From the NCBI GenBank assembly GCA_027604005.1, contig JADGJT010000003.1, positions 135,498-199,497 on the forward strand: DNA of 64,000 nucleotides. The letters are read 5' to 3'. Below, one piece after another: positions 21,402-31,968 of the stretch (its first letter is position 1; every line of letters starts with the position of its first letter). This stretch comes from Dinochytrium kinnereticum. Lineage: Eukaryota; Chytridiomycota; Chytridiomycetes; Chytridiales; Chytridiaceae. The notes under the pieces are model-generated. The model made no database searches and was not told the origin of the DNA. It worked only from the letters and a program-made list of their open reading frames with translations. The position numbers were made by a program, and so were the translations under genes.

Positions 21402-23796
21402 ATGACCACAACACCTTCATCCCCCTTCCCAGTCCGTTCTGTAAACCTCAACCTCAGCAACTTGTCCAGATCGCATCCAAGAAGGCCCTCAGAAAGCCCA
21501 TCAATGCTATCGATAACGTCTACTATGCCTGAGATCCCGTTCTCGCATGGCTCGGCTAGGTCTCACTGTTTGGCTTGCCAGTTGAAAAAGGACAGGGAGA
21601 AGGAATTAAGGGACAAAAACCCGTTTGTCTTAAGGCAGAATGGAGCTAAAAGGGAGTCAGTGACGCCACCTTGGAGATCGGCAGATTCGGTAAGTTCTCG
21701 TTTTGGAAGCTCTCATTTGGCAATAAGTTTCCTCATGTGCCCTGGTAGTTGCCATTATTCATCATCTAATCACTACCCTGTCACAGCGCTCACACTCGAA
21801 AAGTGATACAGAGCTGTCCAGTCGTCGCCGACCACAGCAGTCCCACACTCGTGGGTCCACTAGCACATACCAACCCCAGCCTCGCTACGCCTCTGTCACT
21901 TCCCGCATCGATACTGGACTCGTCAGAGGCTCATCTGGTCGCATGGTTCTCCGAGCCGCCAGCATGGGAAATTTAAGAACCCCCGCTGAAACTAATAGTG
22001 GCAGCCTTCCGACTCCACCGTTGTCTCCTTCAAACGCCGAGCGAGTCAATCCCATAAATTCCACGAGGAAGCCCGTCGTAAAGGTAAGGGAGATGCCTCC
22101 CACCAAATCGAGCCTGTCGTCAAAGCCAGCAAGAATTACTGTCAAAAGGTCTACTCTGACACCTGAGAAATCAGGCACATCCCTTCCGGTACCCACCGGG
22201 GCAGCAAAGACCAAGATAATGACTAAGCTTCCAAGAAAAGCACTAACGACCCCTTCAATTCCGCTTAATAATGAACCTTTAAGGAAGGTTTTGAGGGGCG
22301 GAGATGTGGCCCTTCTCGATGGGGTTTTACAAGCTGTTATGGCCTCCGCGGCAGAGCCTTTAGTAGAGGAGAATGATGCTGATGACGAAGGTGCAAATGA
22401 GAAGCAGTTTGCTGTTGACAAACAAATTGCTGGGGATCATAGTTTATTGAATCCCATGGAGAATGTGAAAGAAGACAAGGCTTCTTCCGAAGAGCCTTTG
22501 TTGAGGAAGGCTCTTTCTGACGTCGAAAAAGTCTTTCCGGTAGAGGCTATAGATGCGGTTACTGTTTTTAGCAAGGTTGAAGTGGAATCTGTAAACGAGG
22601 AGATTATCGACGGGGCCGCTAAAGAAGATGTTACCGAGGATCAACTTCCCAACCTCGACCTAAGAGCTGAGCAAAATGGAGCACCATTTGTTGAGGCCGA
22701 TGCGAAACAGCCAGAGGCCCCTGCAGAAAAAGTGGTTGAGGAAGCTGCAACCGACGTAGCGGAGCAAGTAGAGCATGCTGCAGCCCAAGTAGCGGAAGAT
22801 GTGAAGTCTACTTCGCCTGGAGAGGCGGATTACCATCTTGAAGCCATCCCGGAAGATAAACCTATACTAGCGACAGAAGAACCACAAGCACAAGCTCCTT
22901 ATGCCATTACTCAACCCGCTTTCACAGGCGGCGCCCACATTGTTACAGGGAAAACTTTCACAATTCTCGACGAGTCTGGCAACCCTGTTCCGATTACAAT
23001 CCCAGCTGTCGTCCAGCTAGATGTCGGTGCATTCTCCGATACAACATCCATAGTCTCCCATGAATACGACTCTGACGCTGCATCTCACCGAAATAGCATG
23101 ACGAGCTCGCGCATCCCGCCGAAAATGTCTCGAATTGGGTCCAACGACTCAACCCCCTCATCCCTCACTCCTGTCCCCATCCGACGTATCAAAAGACGGC
23201 AAATCGATATGAGCGATCTCACCGGTTTAGTAACTCTTGCCACCTCTCGTCTGAATGACCTCCGCGCTATTCATCCAGCCCTCCGTTCATCGACGACTAC
23301 CTCTCCTCATCATTCACTGAAAAAATCCTACCTTTCCGCTGCAAAGGAGATCTCCCTTCTGGGCAAGGGCATTTCTACGGCATGGCTTCCAGTCGCTCGA
23401 GCCTGCACCGACCGCAGGCTCCGCGAGCGCCTCTTGGCGAGTTTGACTGCATGTGAAACGTCGGCAGGAAGGATGAAGGTCCTGATCAAACTTAAATCTG
23501 GAGAGGATCGCGTGGACTCCGAGGGTGTGCTTTTGAGCTGTGCTGCTGAAGTTGTGAGGTCTGCTCAGGATGCTGTCAAAGATTTGGAGGCAGCGAGGAT
23601 CCTCTTAGAGGCTAACGCGGCTGTGGCAGGGAAGGAGATTGTAGGGGTTGCCCAGGAGGAGAAGAAGGTTATTATTGATGTGTCGGATGACGAGGACAAG
23701 GTCATGATTGATCGCGAACCTGGAGTTGGAGGTATGGAGGCTGCAGTGAAGGCAGCCATTTTGGCAGGTGGGAATGTTGCGAATACATTTTCGTAA
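21402..23796 (+). CDS. Large disordered protein with helical C-terminal domain, unrecognised
   Basis: Two exons (21402-21689, 21787-23796) give 765 residues. The N-terminal ~270 residues are Ser/Pro/Arg-rich with a single CLACQLKKDREKE element. An acidic Glu/Ala-rich region follows (about residues 280-470), including repeated VAEQVEHAAAQVAEDV-like heptads that could form a coiled coil. The C-terminal ~170 residues are predicted mainly helical (TLATSRLNDLRAIHP, SYLSAAKEISLLGKG, LRERLLASLTACETSAGRM, LLSCAAEVVRSAQDAVKDL). The helix pattern resembles the four-helix bundles of GIT/Spa2-type C-termini, but this is only a visual analogy. No catalytic motif. The start is the first in-frame ATG after an upstream stop. 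Confidence 0.65.
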
Positions 23797-24270
23797 GCAG
23801 ATGCTTTATGTGATTTGAGTAGCAATGCTACTACTATTTTTATCTTTTTAATGTTCTTTTCTCTATTTCATTTTTTATGCATTCCATCAATTTTCTCGTT
23901 TCTTTGTAAGCGCTCTTTATCATGCTTGATCTTTTTTTCTTCCGACGTCTTTTGTGTGGGCTGTCTCTTCTTTGCTGTCATTCATTTCATTCAAGTTCTA
24001 TATATTTTTCTTTCGAGCTTTTTGTTCCTGTTTTTTCATTGCCACCCTCTCGCCCCAGGAAGCCAACATCAGTTCGTTGAGGTTCGCAATGAATAAAGCG
24101 CCTTAACAGCTGCGGCATCGCCGGAACCGAAGGGTGAATTCTGCATGGTCAGATTTGCTGGCCAATCAGCATTTTTCAAAACCGCCTTATTTTAAAAAGA
24201 AAAGAAAGTCGTTCGAGTGGGAGAAACCTTTCTGTCAGTCCGTCAACAAGACCGCACTGCTGCCGAAACA
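23797..24270. other. Intergenic with EBP promoter
   Basis: T-rich 3' sequence of the preceding gene followed by the promoter of the EBP gene. It contains a CCAAT box listed separately. No gene is supported. Confidence 0.55.
24162..24170 (+). promoter_or_regulatory. CCAAT box upstream of EBP gene
   Basis: CCAATCAGC lies ~100 bp before the EBP start codon. It matches the NF-Y/HAP-complex consensus (CCAAT with CAG flank). The same ten-base GCCAATCAGC occurs in the PEX13 promoter region. Confidence 0.45.
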
Positions 24271-25108
24271 ATGTCTGCCGACGCCGTCCACCCCTTCTAC
24301 CCTCTCGCAGCGGAGCTGCCCAACTTTGCCCCTCAGCTCATTCCCATGTCCACCATTCTCACCATCTTCTTCTCGGCCGTCTTTGCTGTGCTTGCCGCCT
24401 CCTGGCTCATGTCGTCCCACCTGTCGCTGGGTACCCGCCTGGTCTTCCTGTGGTTTGTTTGCTGTGGATTTATCCATGGTGCCGTGGAAGGCTACTTTGG
24501 ATACAACCACAGAAGCATCTCGACTCAGGATGGCTTTTTTGCGGACCTGTGGAAGGAATACGCGAAGAGTGATTCCAGGTACATGACCCAGGATGCCTTT
24601 GTCTGCGTTATGGAGAGCATGACTGCGGTGAGTTTTCCTCTGATTTGTTATTGATGTTGGTTTGGGAATGCCTGCATGGTTAGAGTACGGGGTTTTCTGG
24701 TTGAAGTGATAGTTGCTTCTTCGGCATGCAAAAGCGAGTAATGCAAGATTGAACACTCCAACACCTCACATGTATCTAATGAATTTTTCCTTATCTTAGT
24801 TCTTCTGGTCTCCACTCTCCTTCGTCGCCGCCTACATGATCCTCAAGAACGACCCAGCCCGCCACCTCGTCCAATTCCTTGTCTCCACCGGCCAGCTCTA
24901 TGGCGATGTCGCCTACTACCTCACGGCTGCATTTGAAAAGTTTAAGGACTCTCGCCCCGAGCCTCTGTACTTCTGGTTCTACTTTGTCTTCCTTAACTCG
25001 TTCTGGATTTTCATCCCTATTGCTATCATGTGGAACAGCGGTGGGGAGATTGTGAAGAGTTTGAGGGGTATGGAGAAGGGAAAGAAGGTTAGGGCTAAGG
25101 AGGAGTAA
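24271..25108 (+). CDS. Sterol delta8-delta7 isomerase, EBP type (EXPERA domain)
   Basis: Two exons (24271-24627, 24800-25108) give 221 residues, the usual EBP length. It has four to five hydrophobic helices. Active-site elements of EBP/plant HYD1 are visible: CCGFIHGAVEGYFGYN (His and Glu), YMTQDAFVCVMESMTA (Glu near the cavity), FWSPLSFVAAYM, GQLYGDVAYYLT and NSFWIFIPIAI (Asn and Trp). The enzyme shifts the delta8 sterol double bond to delta7 in the ER during sterol synthesis. Most Dikarya use the unrelated ERG2 enzyme for this step, so an EBP homologue in a fungus is notable. The spliced junction restores MESMTAVFFWSPLSF. Confidence 0.9.
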
Positions 25109-25618
25109 ATTGAAGCGAGTTTTGGGGGGGGCGGGGGGCGGGGGAACGAGCAGATCCTGCTCTTTTATTTTTTTTCTGTTGGCAACAGTTAAAACGTAAA
25201 GGGTACCTGTACTTTGTGATTTTGTTATTATTTTTTTGTTGTAGTTCTAGGCTGCAGAAGATTCATAAAATCATGTGCAGGAGAGGAATAAAAAGGCCTC
25301 AGCAGTACTCGGTTCAAAAAATCATGGAAGAGCTAGGCTTGTTCATTCTGGCCCTACCTATGTCAAACATAGCTCCTACCTCAAAGATCAGCTCAGAACC
25401 AAACATGAAGTCCATATTAAGGTTGTTTGTAAAAACACAAAGCGCTCGGTACCTTTTTTCAGTTTTTATCAAACGCCTTCAAAGCAAGGAAACAGTATAT
25501 AATGAGCCATACTTTTGAGCAGTTAGAGAAGAGTAAATTACTTTCGTCCCCTCTTAAGACTGGCCTTTTCTGGGCAGCACGTTTGGGGTGACCTCTTCGA
25601 TACCTTCGTCTGAGGGGC
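25109..25618. other. Intergenic, with G-rich tract
   Basis: Region downstream of EBP. It begins with a G-rich tract (25124-25144: runs of eight, six and five G separated by single C) with quadruplex potential on the plus strand. Short frames further on have no recognisable content. Confidence 0.5.
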
Positions 25619-25913
25619 TCATTTTTTTTGGACCAACCCGTCTTTTAGAAGCCACCATTCATCCATCTTGCTCTTAACCGCAGGCCTCCTTTAATGCTGC
25701 CTTTCCCTTACCAGTCTGACTTTTTAAACATAAACGGCCCATCTTGAGAGCCATCTTGCCCTTTACTAAGAAATAGAAAGGAAATGGAGGTAAAAGTATA
25801 GAAGCAACGGGTGGACTATCAAACGAGAATGCGCTTAACTTGACATACATTTTCTCGGCCCTCATAACAACAGATTTCCTCTTGATCTCCTGAGATAAAG
25901 TCATTATTAGCAT
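25619..25913 (-). CDS. Possible small spliced gene, unrecognised
   Basis: Three exons in coding order (25913-25849, 25765-25712, 25688-25619) give 62 residues. Both introns have GT-AG borders; the second is only 23 nt, unusually short, which weakens the model. The joined frame reads QEIKRKSVVMRAEKIKGQDG, then FMFKKSDWRPAVKSKMDEWW and ends LLKDGLVQKK. The protein is basic, with no signal peptide or membrane segment. It starts 28 bp from the divergent F-box start, so the 5' ends would be almost back to back. An alternative continuous frame exists downstream. I do not recognise the family. Confidence 0.3.
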
Positions 25914-25941
25914 TCCTTTCCAGTTCCGTTGCGCCCAAAAA

Positions 25942-27267
25942 ATGTCCACGCACCATCTGCTCGACCTACCCCCTGAATTGTTGCGAGATATCGTCGTCTG
26001 GCTTGCTGGCTTCACTGCCCCAACAGCATCTACCAGCAACGCACCTGCTTTTCTGCCCCGGCGGAATCCTTTGGCTGATATTGTGAATCTGGAAGCATCA
26101 TGCAAGAGGATTCGCTCGCTCATTCTGGGCAATGCCTGGATCTGGATGACCCTGTTCGATACATGGTTTGATGAATCGAAGGCCGCCGTGACAGTATCTG
26201 AATGCCGGTCATTGTGTCGACTCAGATTCAAAGCTCTCAGCGTGATTGTCCAAGGGCCGGAGGCCCTTGAACGGAGAAAGCCGAACGCTGGAACCGAATT
26301 CATTATATTCTTATCTGTTGAAGGTGCTTTAAAGTCTAAGCTCAACATGGGTGAAGAACCGAGGAGAAATCAACTACCTCTGATCATGGATGAGGACCTC
26401 TCTGAAGCCCTGAAAGTATTTGGAGACATCATTCGAGAGCATGGTTAGAGTCTGTTTCGGCTCTTCAAAATGAATGCTAACAGATCTATCAGACGTTCAC
26501 AACTTGGCATTCATTCATAATACTGGAGTTGTTCATCCCTTGATCCGGATCAATGATTATTTTAGTCAACGAGGTCTATTGACCTCGGCTTTCAGGCACA
26601 AGGGCTACCCTGACCTTCTCCAGGTTCTACAGCTTCTGCTCATATATGGTATCTCTGCAGGTTACGATCTATTACTGGCCAACTCACTTAATTCTAAGGA
26701 GAGGAAGAGGAGTCTATCGTTGCCTCTGTCAAGACTGCATTCTCGATACAGCCTGCCGCAAGCATCCCCCCGCCTGACAGAGACGAAACATCGCCGGACG
26801 ATTCAATTGCTCACGGTCTTCATGCGCTTTGCAGACACCGTTACATTCACCTCACACTTGCAGCGCCACACTTATTTGATCTCCCCCATCCCCTATCTAG
26901 CCTGTTCGACGCCAACGCGACTCCCAGTTTTGAGCATGTAAAGCCTGCATTGGATAGGTTTGAAGGTAAATGGACCGGCAATCTCAATCCTGGGGTTGAC
27001 ATGACGATTACGCTAAAGTGGGGAGACAGGGACAATGAGAATAACACTAGGAGATTCTTTGGTGAAGGGACAAGCTCAGATGAGAAAGCTTTCAGGGTAG
27101 CTGCTAGCGTTAACCTTGAGACAGGTTTTATTCACACCGCTGTGGTGATTTACCAGGTGATAGAGGAGTATATCTTTAGGGGATGCCTCCTAGAGATGGG
27201 TATTGTGGGGCAGTTGGATTGGGGAATGAGCCCGACACCATTCTGGTGGCGAAGAAAGCAAGAATGA
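25942..27267 (+). CDS. F-box protein with C-terminal beta-sandwich-like domain
   Basis: Three exons (25942-26443, 26484-26648, 26699-27267) give 411 residues. The N-terminal F-box is HHLLDLPPELLRDIVVWLA with LEASCKRIRSLILGNAWIWM about 40 residues later. The C-terminal part (residues ~300-411) shows the pattern of a domain common after fungal F-boxes: RFEGKWTGNL, a MTITL strand, FFGEGTSSDEKAFRV, TGFIHTAVVIY, YIFRGCLLEMGIVGQLDW and FWW. By family it would be a substrate adaptor of an SCF ubiquitin ligase; the target is unknown. A 50-nt intron at 26649-26698 is needed to reach the C-terminal frame and gives a clean junction. Confidence 0.75.
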
Positions 27268-27853
27268 AAGCGAGTTTAAATAATCTTTTACCTTTATACT
27301 GTAAGATATGTCTTGATTATTCTGTTGCAATGGAGGTTTTCCTCCAGTCCTCATTTATCAATGAGCAATATCTGATTGCCTGACCTGCTGAACACGTAAT
27401 TTCTCTCATTATCATAAAGATCCAGCCGCAACGTGCAACCTGTCCTTTTCACACTACTTCAAATAACATCCAGACAGTAAGTTGGCGAGCACTCTTGCAG
27501 CTCTGGCGTTGAGTCTTCGAAAAGTAAGTCGTCACGTCCCTACAACCTCATCTTTGAACAATACACTGAAAGGTTTAACTCTACATATATGAATCGTTTA
27601 TTTCTTTATCCATTCGCGTTAAGTAAATGGTAGGAATGGCATTAACTGATAGTGAAGGCCATCATTAATATGAGGTTGGAAAGCGCTAAAAAAGAGCAGC
27701 TCGGTAGCAAATCAGGAAGAAATGAGGATAAGTAAGACCAGAAGAAAAACGGATGACGGGAACCGATATAAAAGAAAAGTCGGGCCTCCACATTATTTGA
27801 TATCCCCAGAAATTAAAAAGTGGTCCGGCTTCTAAAACTTCGATGAGATACGA
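27268..27853. other. Convergent intergenic region
   Basis: AT-rich 3' sequence between the F-box gene and the fungalysin gene. No open frame longer than about 60 codons has any recognisable content. Confidence 0.6.
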
Positions 27854-30551
27854 CTAAACACAGCCATCCCCAAGCTCAAAGTTGTTCACTCCAGGCGTGG
27901 CGTTCAAACCCAGACCCCTCTTTGCGAAACCCCTCCACATCTCACAAACATATTTTCCGCCGTTGTTGAGCTTCTCCGCCTGAATGATGGCATCCCTAGC
28001 CGACAAGAAGGTCGGGTTGCAGGGCTGATAGGGGTGATCGTTAGACAAGAGAAGAAATAATGGTGATTGAAATCGAACTCGGTTTAAAGCCTACCTGAAG
28101 CTTCAATCCATCCACAACGTCCTTCATGAACTTGATGTTGGCAGCACTGTTCTGAACGTCAAAGATATCCGAGGTGAAACCCCCAGCCTCAACCATGTTC
28201 CAGTAAACCTCATACAAGGCCGTCGACCAAACCGTCCCAATAGCATGAACACCAGGGATGGTGATGACGTCCGAGTACATGTAAGGGTTGACAGTTAAGT
28301 TGGTGGAGTAAGGGTAAAGTCTGACTCCGCGGGTATTGTTAAGAACGTAAAGTCCCATCGGGCGTTCGATCGTGCGGTCAAATTTGGACTTCATAGAGGC
28401 CCACCATCCAAGGGTGTCAGACCATCCTTCACCCATTCCGCGAGACTCAAGGGTTTGGAGACAGTTGGCGTTTCCGGTTCCACCCGTCAGACGGTTGGAA
28501 AGGCCGTGGGTAAGCTCATGGATAATGATACCGTTGTCAAGGTCCGAGTCACGACGAGGGGTGGTGCGGTCAAACACGTACATCCTCATACGACCAGGTA
28601 AACCATCAGGAGGAGAAGCAAAGTTAGCATTGTTCAAACCCTCAGCAGATTGAACAAAGCAGTCAATGCCATCATTCCCTTTCCCGCCCTTTTCAAAGTT
28701 ATCATACTGGAAGTTTGCCGACTTCTCGTCAAATCCAAACCGGTAAAGAAGGTCATGGTACATATTTGACACGTAAAAGGTGTTGGCGATGGCCGCCTCA
28801 ATGTTTTGAGGGACCGTAGCGTCTTGCTCTGGGTCATAGACGGCATCAAACTGACCTCCATTGCGAGAGACACCAAGCTGGCCAACGCGGGCTGCGCGAA
28901 GGTTGTTGCCGGCCGTGATGAGCTCATTGTTGATCTGGAGGTTACCGAACCAACCGTTGGGAGAAGCATCGAGAAGGGCCGGGTCGACAAGGAGCTGTTG
29001 ACCAGCGTCCATGCTTTCCTCGTTGTAGGGGACCACACGCAAAGTGGGGGTTGGGATGGCGCCAGTAAAGGTTGCGGTGGGGAGAGAGGCAACCGGGGGG
29101 ATGGTAAAGGGAGGTCGGAACGTCGTGGAAACACGGGTTGTGGTGGGAAGGCTGAAAGTGGTCGCCGTGGAGAACCTCGTAGTAGTGGTTGGAACGCTGA
29201 ACGTCACGGTAGTCGTAGTGGACGCGGTAGTGGGCACCGCGGTAGAAGTTGAGGAAGCACTGGTGGTCAGGGCTATTGAGGTGGTCTTGGGGGTCTTGGT
29301 CCGGGTCCCCCTGGTCCGGGTGGTTCTGGCGCGAGTGGTTCGGACGCGGGTGGTCCTTACACGGGTGGTCCTCACGCGAGTAGTCCTCACGCGAGTGGTC
29401 CTTGCGCGGGTGGTGCGGGTCGCCTTGGTGCGAGTGGTCCTCGGAAGACGGGTTGCCTTGCTCCTGGTGGTGCGAGGGGAGTGATCGGCCTCAATATCGT
29501 CAAACTCAGCATCGTCTTCGGGATCAACATCCTCAGCATCATCGACACTGACATCCTCCTCCATATCGATAACATCGATAGGCTCCATCATATCCTCAAC
29601 GTCGAAGTCGAACCGGCTGTCGGATACCCAGTTGGTAGCAGCGATGGGCTCATTGGTTTCGGCAGACATATAAATGACGCCCCTTTTTTGGCAGCAAATG
29701 TGACAGGAGAGTTGTTAGTGAAGAGTTGAGGAAGCAATCATAAGCCAACAGCTCATGTTTACCAGAAGTCATCCTGCTCAAGCTGAACCTCCCAGACCTT
29801 CTCCAGCTTTCCCTCAGGGGTCAAAAAGTACTTTTCCCTCGTCTGCACCTCTCCCTTGGCCGAAAGTGATGTGGGGGCTCCGGTCACAACGCCATCCCGA
29901 GCTCGGAGTCTGTACTTCAAGCCAGTGGTAGAGTGACCCAAAACCTTAGCGGCGGCGACAACAGCCTGCTTGGCCGAAAAGTGGGAAGGCCCGAACAAGG
30001 AGCCAAACACGGATCGCCTTTCCAGGGGAGGGATCGGACTGGAGGGGACATGTACGCCGGCACTGACAATGTTTCCGTCGGCGTTCACGTTAACGTTGGA
30101 GACGAGATTCGTAATCTCGATGCCATTAACTGTTTGAATGAGGTGCATGTAGTTGACTCCACTGACAGGGTCTGTTATGCTGTTTTTGCAGGGACAAGAG
30201 TGTAGAAGAAGAGGACGAGTAAGCCAAGCGTGATCAAGGATCGATCTCGGGATGAGCTTGTTGCCGTAACAGAGGGGGAAAAAGAACGAACCTGCTGGTG
30301 ACCTTCAAGTTCTCGGCATTGGTCTTGGACTTTTCAGCCACGTACGCCTTGGCAATGTCCAGGGGGTTTCCAAACGACTGAGGAGCGAACCCGGCAGAAG
30401 ATGATGCAGGAACCTCTGCGAATACCTGAGGGGGTACGTAAAAGGCCGGGAGCTGCGGCAGCCCAGCACGCGCAGCCAAGGCATGTGAGTGGTGGTCGTG
30501 GGCAGATGCGACGGCGGCAGCTGCCACGCAGAGGAAGGCGATGGGCAGCAT
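27854..30551 (-). CDS. Fungalysin (M36) metalloprotease with a long charged and Thr-rich insertion
   Basis: Four exons in coding order (30551-30292, 30179-29763, 29682-28095, 28024-27854) give 811 residues. Signal peptide: MLPIAFLCVAAAAVASA. The FTP/PepSY propeptide covers ~35-245 (GVNYMHLIQTVNGIEI, KYFLTPEGKLEKVWEV, NWVSDSRFDF). The catalytic domain runs from ~430, with FYVSNMYHDLLYRFGFDE, zinc site HELTHGLSNR at ~613 and the third ligand in GMGEGWSD. It would be secreted and degrade extracellular protein. Between propeptide and catalytic domain lie ~170 extra residues: an Asp/Glu-rich block, RTTRV-type repeats and a Thr/Pro mucin-like block. The canonical PNGWFGN start of the mature enzyme follows. 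M36 families are expanded in many chytrids; the insertion is unusual to me. Confidence 0.92.
29300..29480 (-). repeat. 15-bp minisatellite encoding RTTR(V/A) repeats
   Basis: Within the fungalysin gene, a 15-bp unit is repeated about eight times with small changes, encoding successive RTTRV or RTTRA units followed by degenerate RTKT copies. It produces a strongly basic Arg/Thr block directly after an acidic block. Confidence 0.85.
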
Positions 30552-31968
30552 TTGGGATGGATGGATGGATGGATGAGGTCTCGTTGAGCGCGGTGTTGAG
30601 GACAGGGGGAATTCGCGTGCCTTAAAAACCTTCTTTCCAGAAAAAGTTTGCATGGATAAGGGACATTTATCCATTTCAGGAGCTTTGAGCACACAAGACA
30701 CGCTTTGGGACGCGACATGCTGATAACGAAAATCCTTTCTTTTCCTTCTTGAGCGGATACTCAATGGGTAAATGATCGTAAAGATCGCTCAGGCTAAGAA
30801 TAGGTGAGGCTGCGGGTAAGTGAGGGCAGGATGCATGAACAAGAAACAAGAAAAAAGAATGAACGAGCTGCCCTTCAGGATGCACACACACCCATGCTAT
30901 GCATCAATGCATCCAGAGTTGGTTGTTCAGCTCGTTCAAACCAGAGCATATCCAGACGCTGTCCGATCCCTGCCTGTTCGGTCGTTGGGTCAGTTGGTGG
31001 TTAGTCAACCAGCACACCATTTCCCCCCAAGCAACCGTCAGCAGTGACACACGCCCATTACTTCCCTGCGCCAAGGCACACGGTTGAATTATCCGCACAG
31101 CAAAAGAGGTAAATGCTCGTCTCTTTCTCCAGCCAAACTTCCACCTTTCGTTTTGGTTTGACTCGCGTTGGGGGCCGCGCATTCTCCGTAAGACCCACTT
31201 GCCCACATTAGAGACCTCAAAGACAACCTTATTATCATTACATGCTGTTGGTTGGTCTTTCTTGCTGGGGTTGCAGGCGTCAATGAAGGCCGAATGCTTG
31301 ATAAAGTGTCCTGCATCCATCCGTCAGCTTTGGCTGATCTCCTTCTTGGCCATGTTTCTGCAGCACTTTGTAAAGCATTGCTGCCATTAGCATGGTCAAC
31401 CAAATAAACCATCACAGCATCACATGAACTTTCAAGTATTCTTTCAGACGCAAAAACTCCACGCTCGCTGCCTCCTGTGAAGGAGTGATGGTTTGCGAGT
31501 GTATAGTGCGGGTGGGTCCTTTTCAATACCTACCCTCATACAATTAGCAATCAAAATGGGGGTAAAAAACAGTCTTGATCCCCAGTAAACTATTTTCTCG
31601 CATGATTTAATTGAGGAAGAGAGCGAGCCAGGTTTATTCCATAAAAAAGAAAGGAAAGGAAAACGGCAGTCGACCGAAAAAAAGAAAAAGATTGTAAAGG
31701 TAAATCAAAAACGAGAGGGCATCAAACAAAAAAAAAAGACGAAATGTATATCAAAATTCTAATCCTCTCAACCCCAAAAACAAAACAGCAACCGAGAAAT
31801 CGGAAGGTAAAACGAAAAAAAGAAGAAGAAAGAAAAAAGAAACCGAGTACGGGAAAAAACTCCCGTCACGAACGATGAAGACGGAAAACGTGACCGAGAA
31901 CCGGGACGAAAAGGAAAAAAATGGCACTAGCCATTCAAACCACCCAAAACAGGAACCATCAACGACGC
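30552..31968. other. Intergenic region upstream of fungalysin
   Basis: About 1.4 kb between the 3' end of the DUF3712 gene and the fungalysin start. A (CATC)n tract on the minus strand (30556-30576) lies immediately before the fungalysin ATG. Overlapping open frames of ~140 codons exist on the minus strand (31320-30904 and 31526-31089), but they overlap each other in different frames, lack recognisable motifs and cannot both be real. The last ~400 bp before 31968 is A-rich. No gene is called. Confidence 0.45.

Noticed and set aside
21145..21405. 86-codon plus-strand frame ending in an ATGA overlap with the next start
   Set aside because: No recognisable content; treated as an upstream ORF by chance, since the main protein is coherent from 21402.
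25674..26348. 224-codon minus-strand frame opposite the F-box gene
   Set aside because: Most of it is the antisense shadow of the F-box exon; only the part beyond 25913 may contain a real small gene, listed separately.
28806..29484. Plus-strand Val/Arg-rich frames opposite the fungalysin insertion
   Set aside because: Produced by antisense reading of the RTTR minisatellite.
31089..31526. 145-codon minus-strand frame in the fungalysin upstream region
   Set aside because: Overlaps another long frame in a different register, has no motif and no plausible splicing partner.
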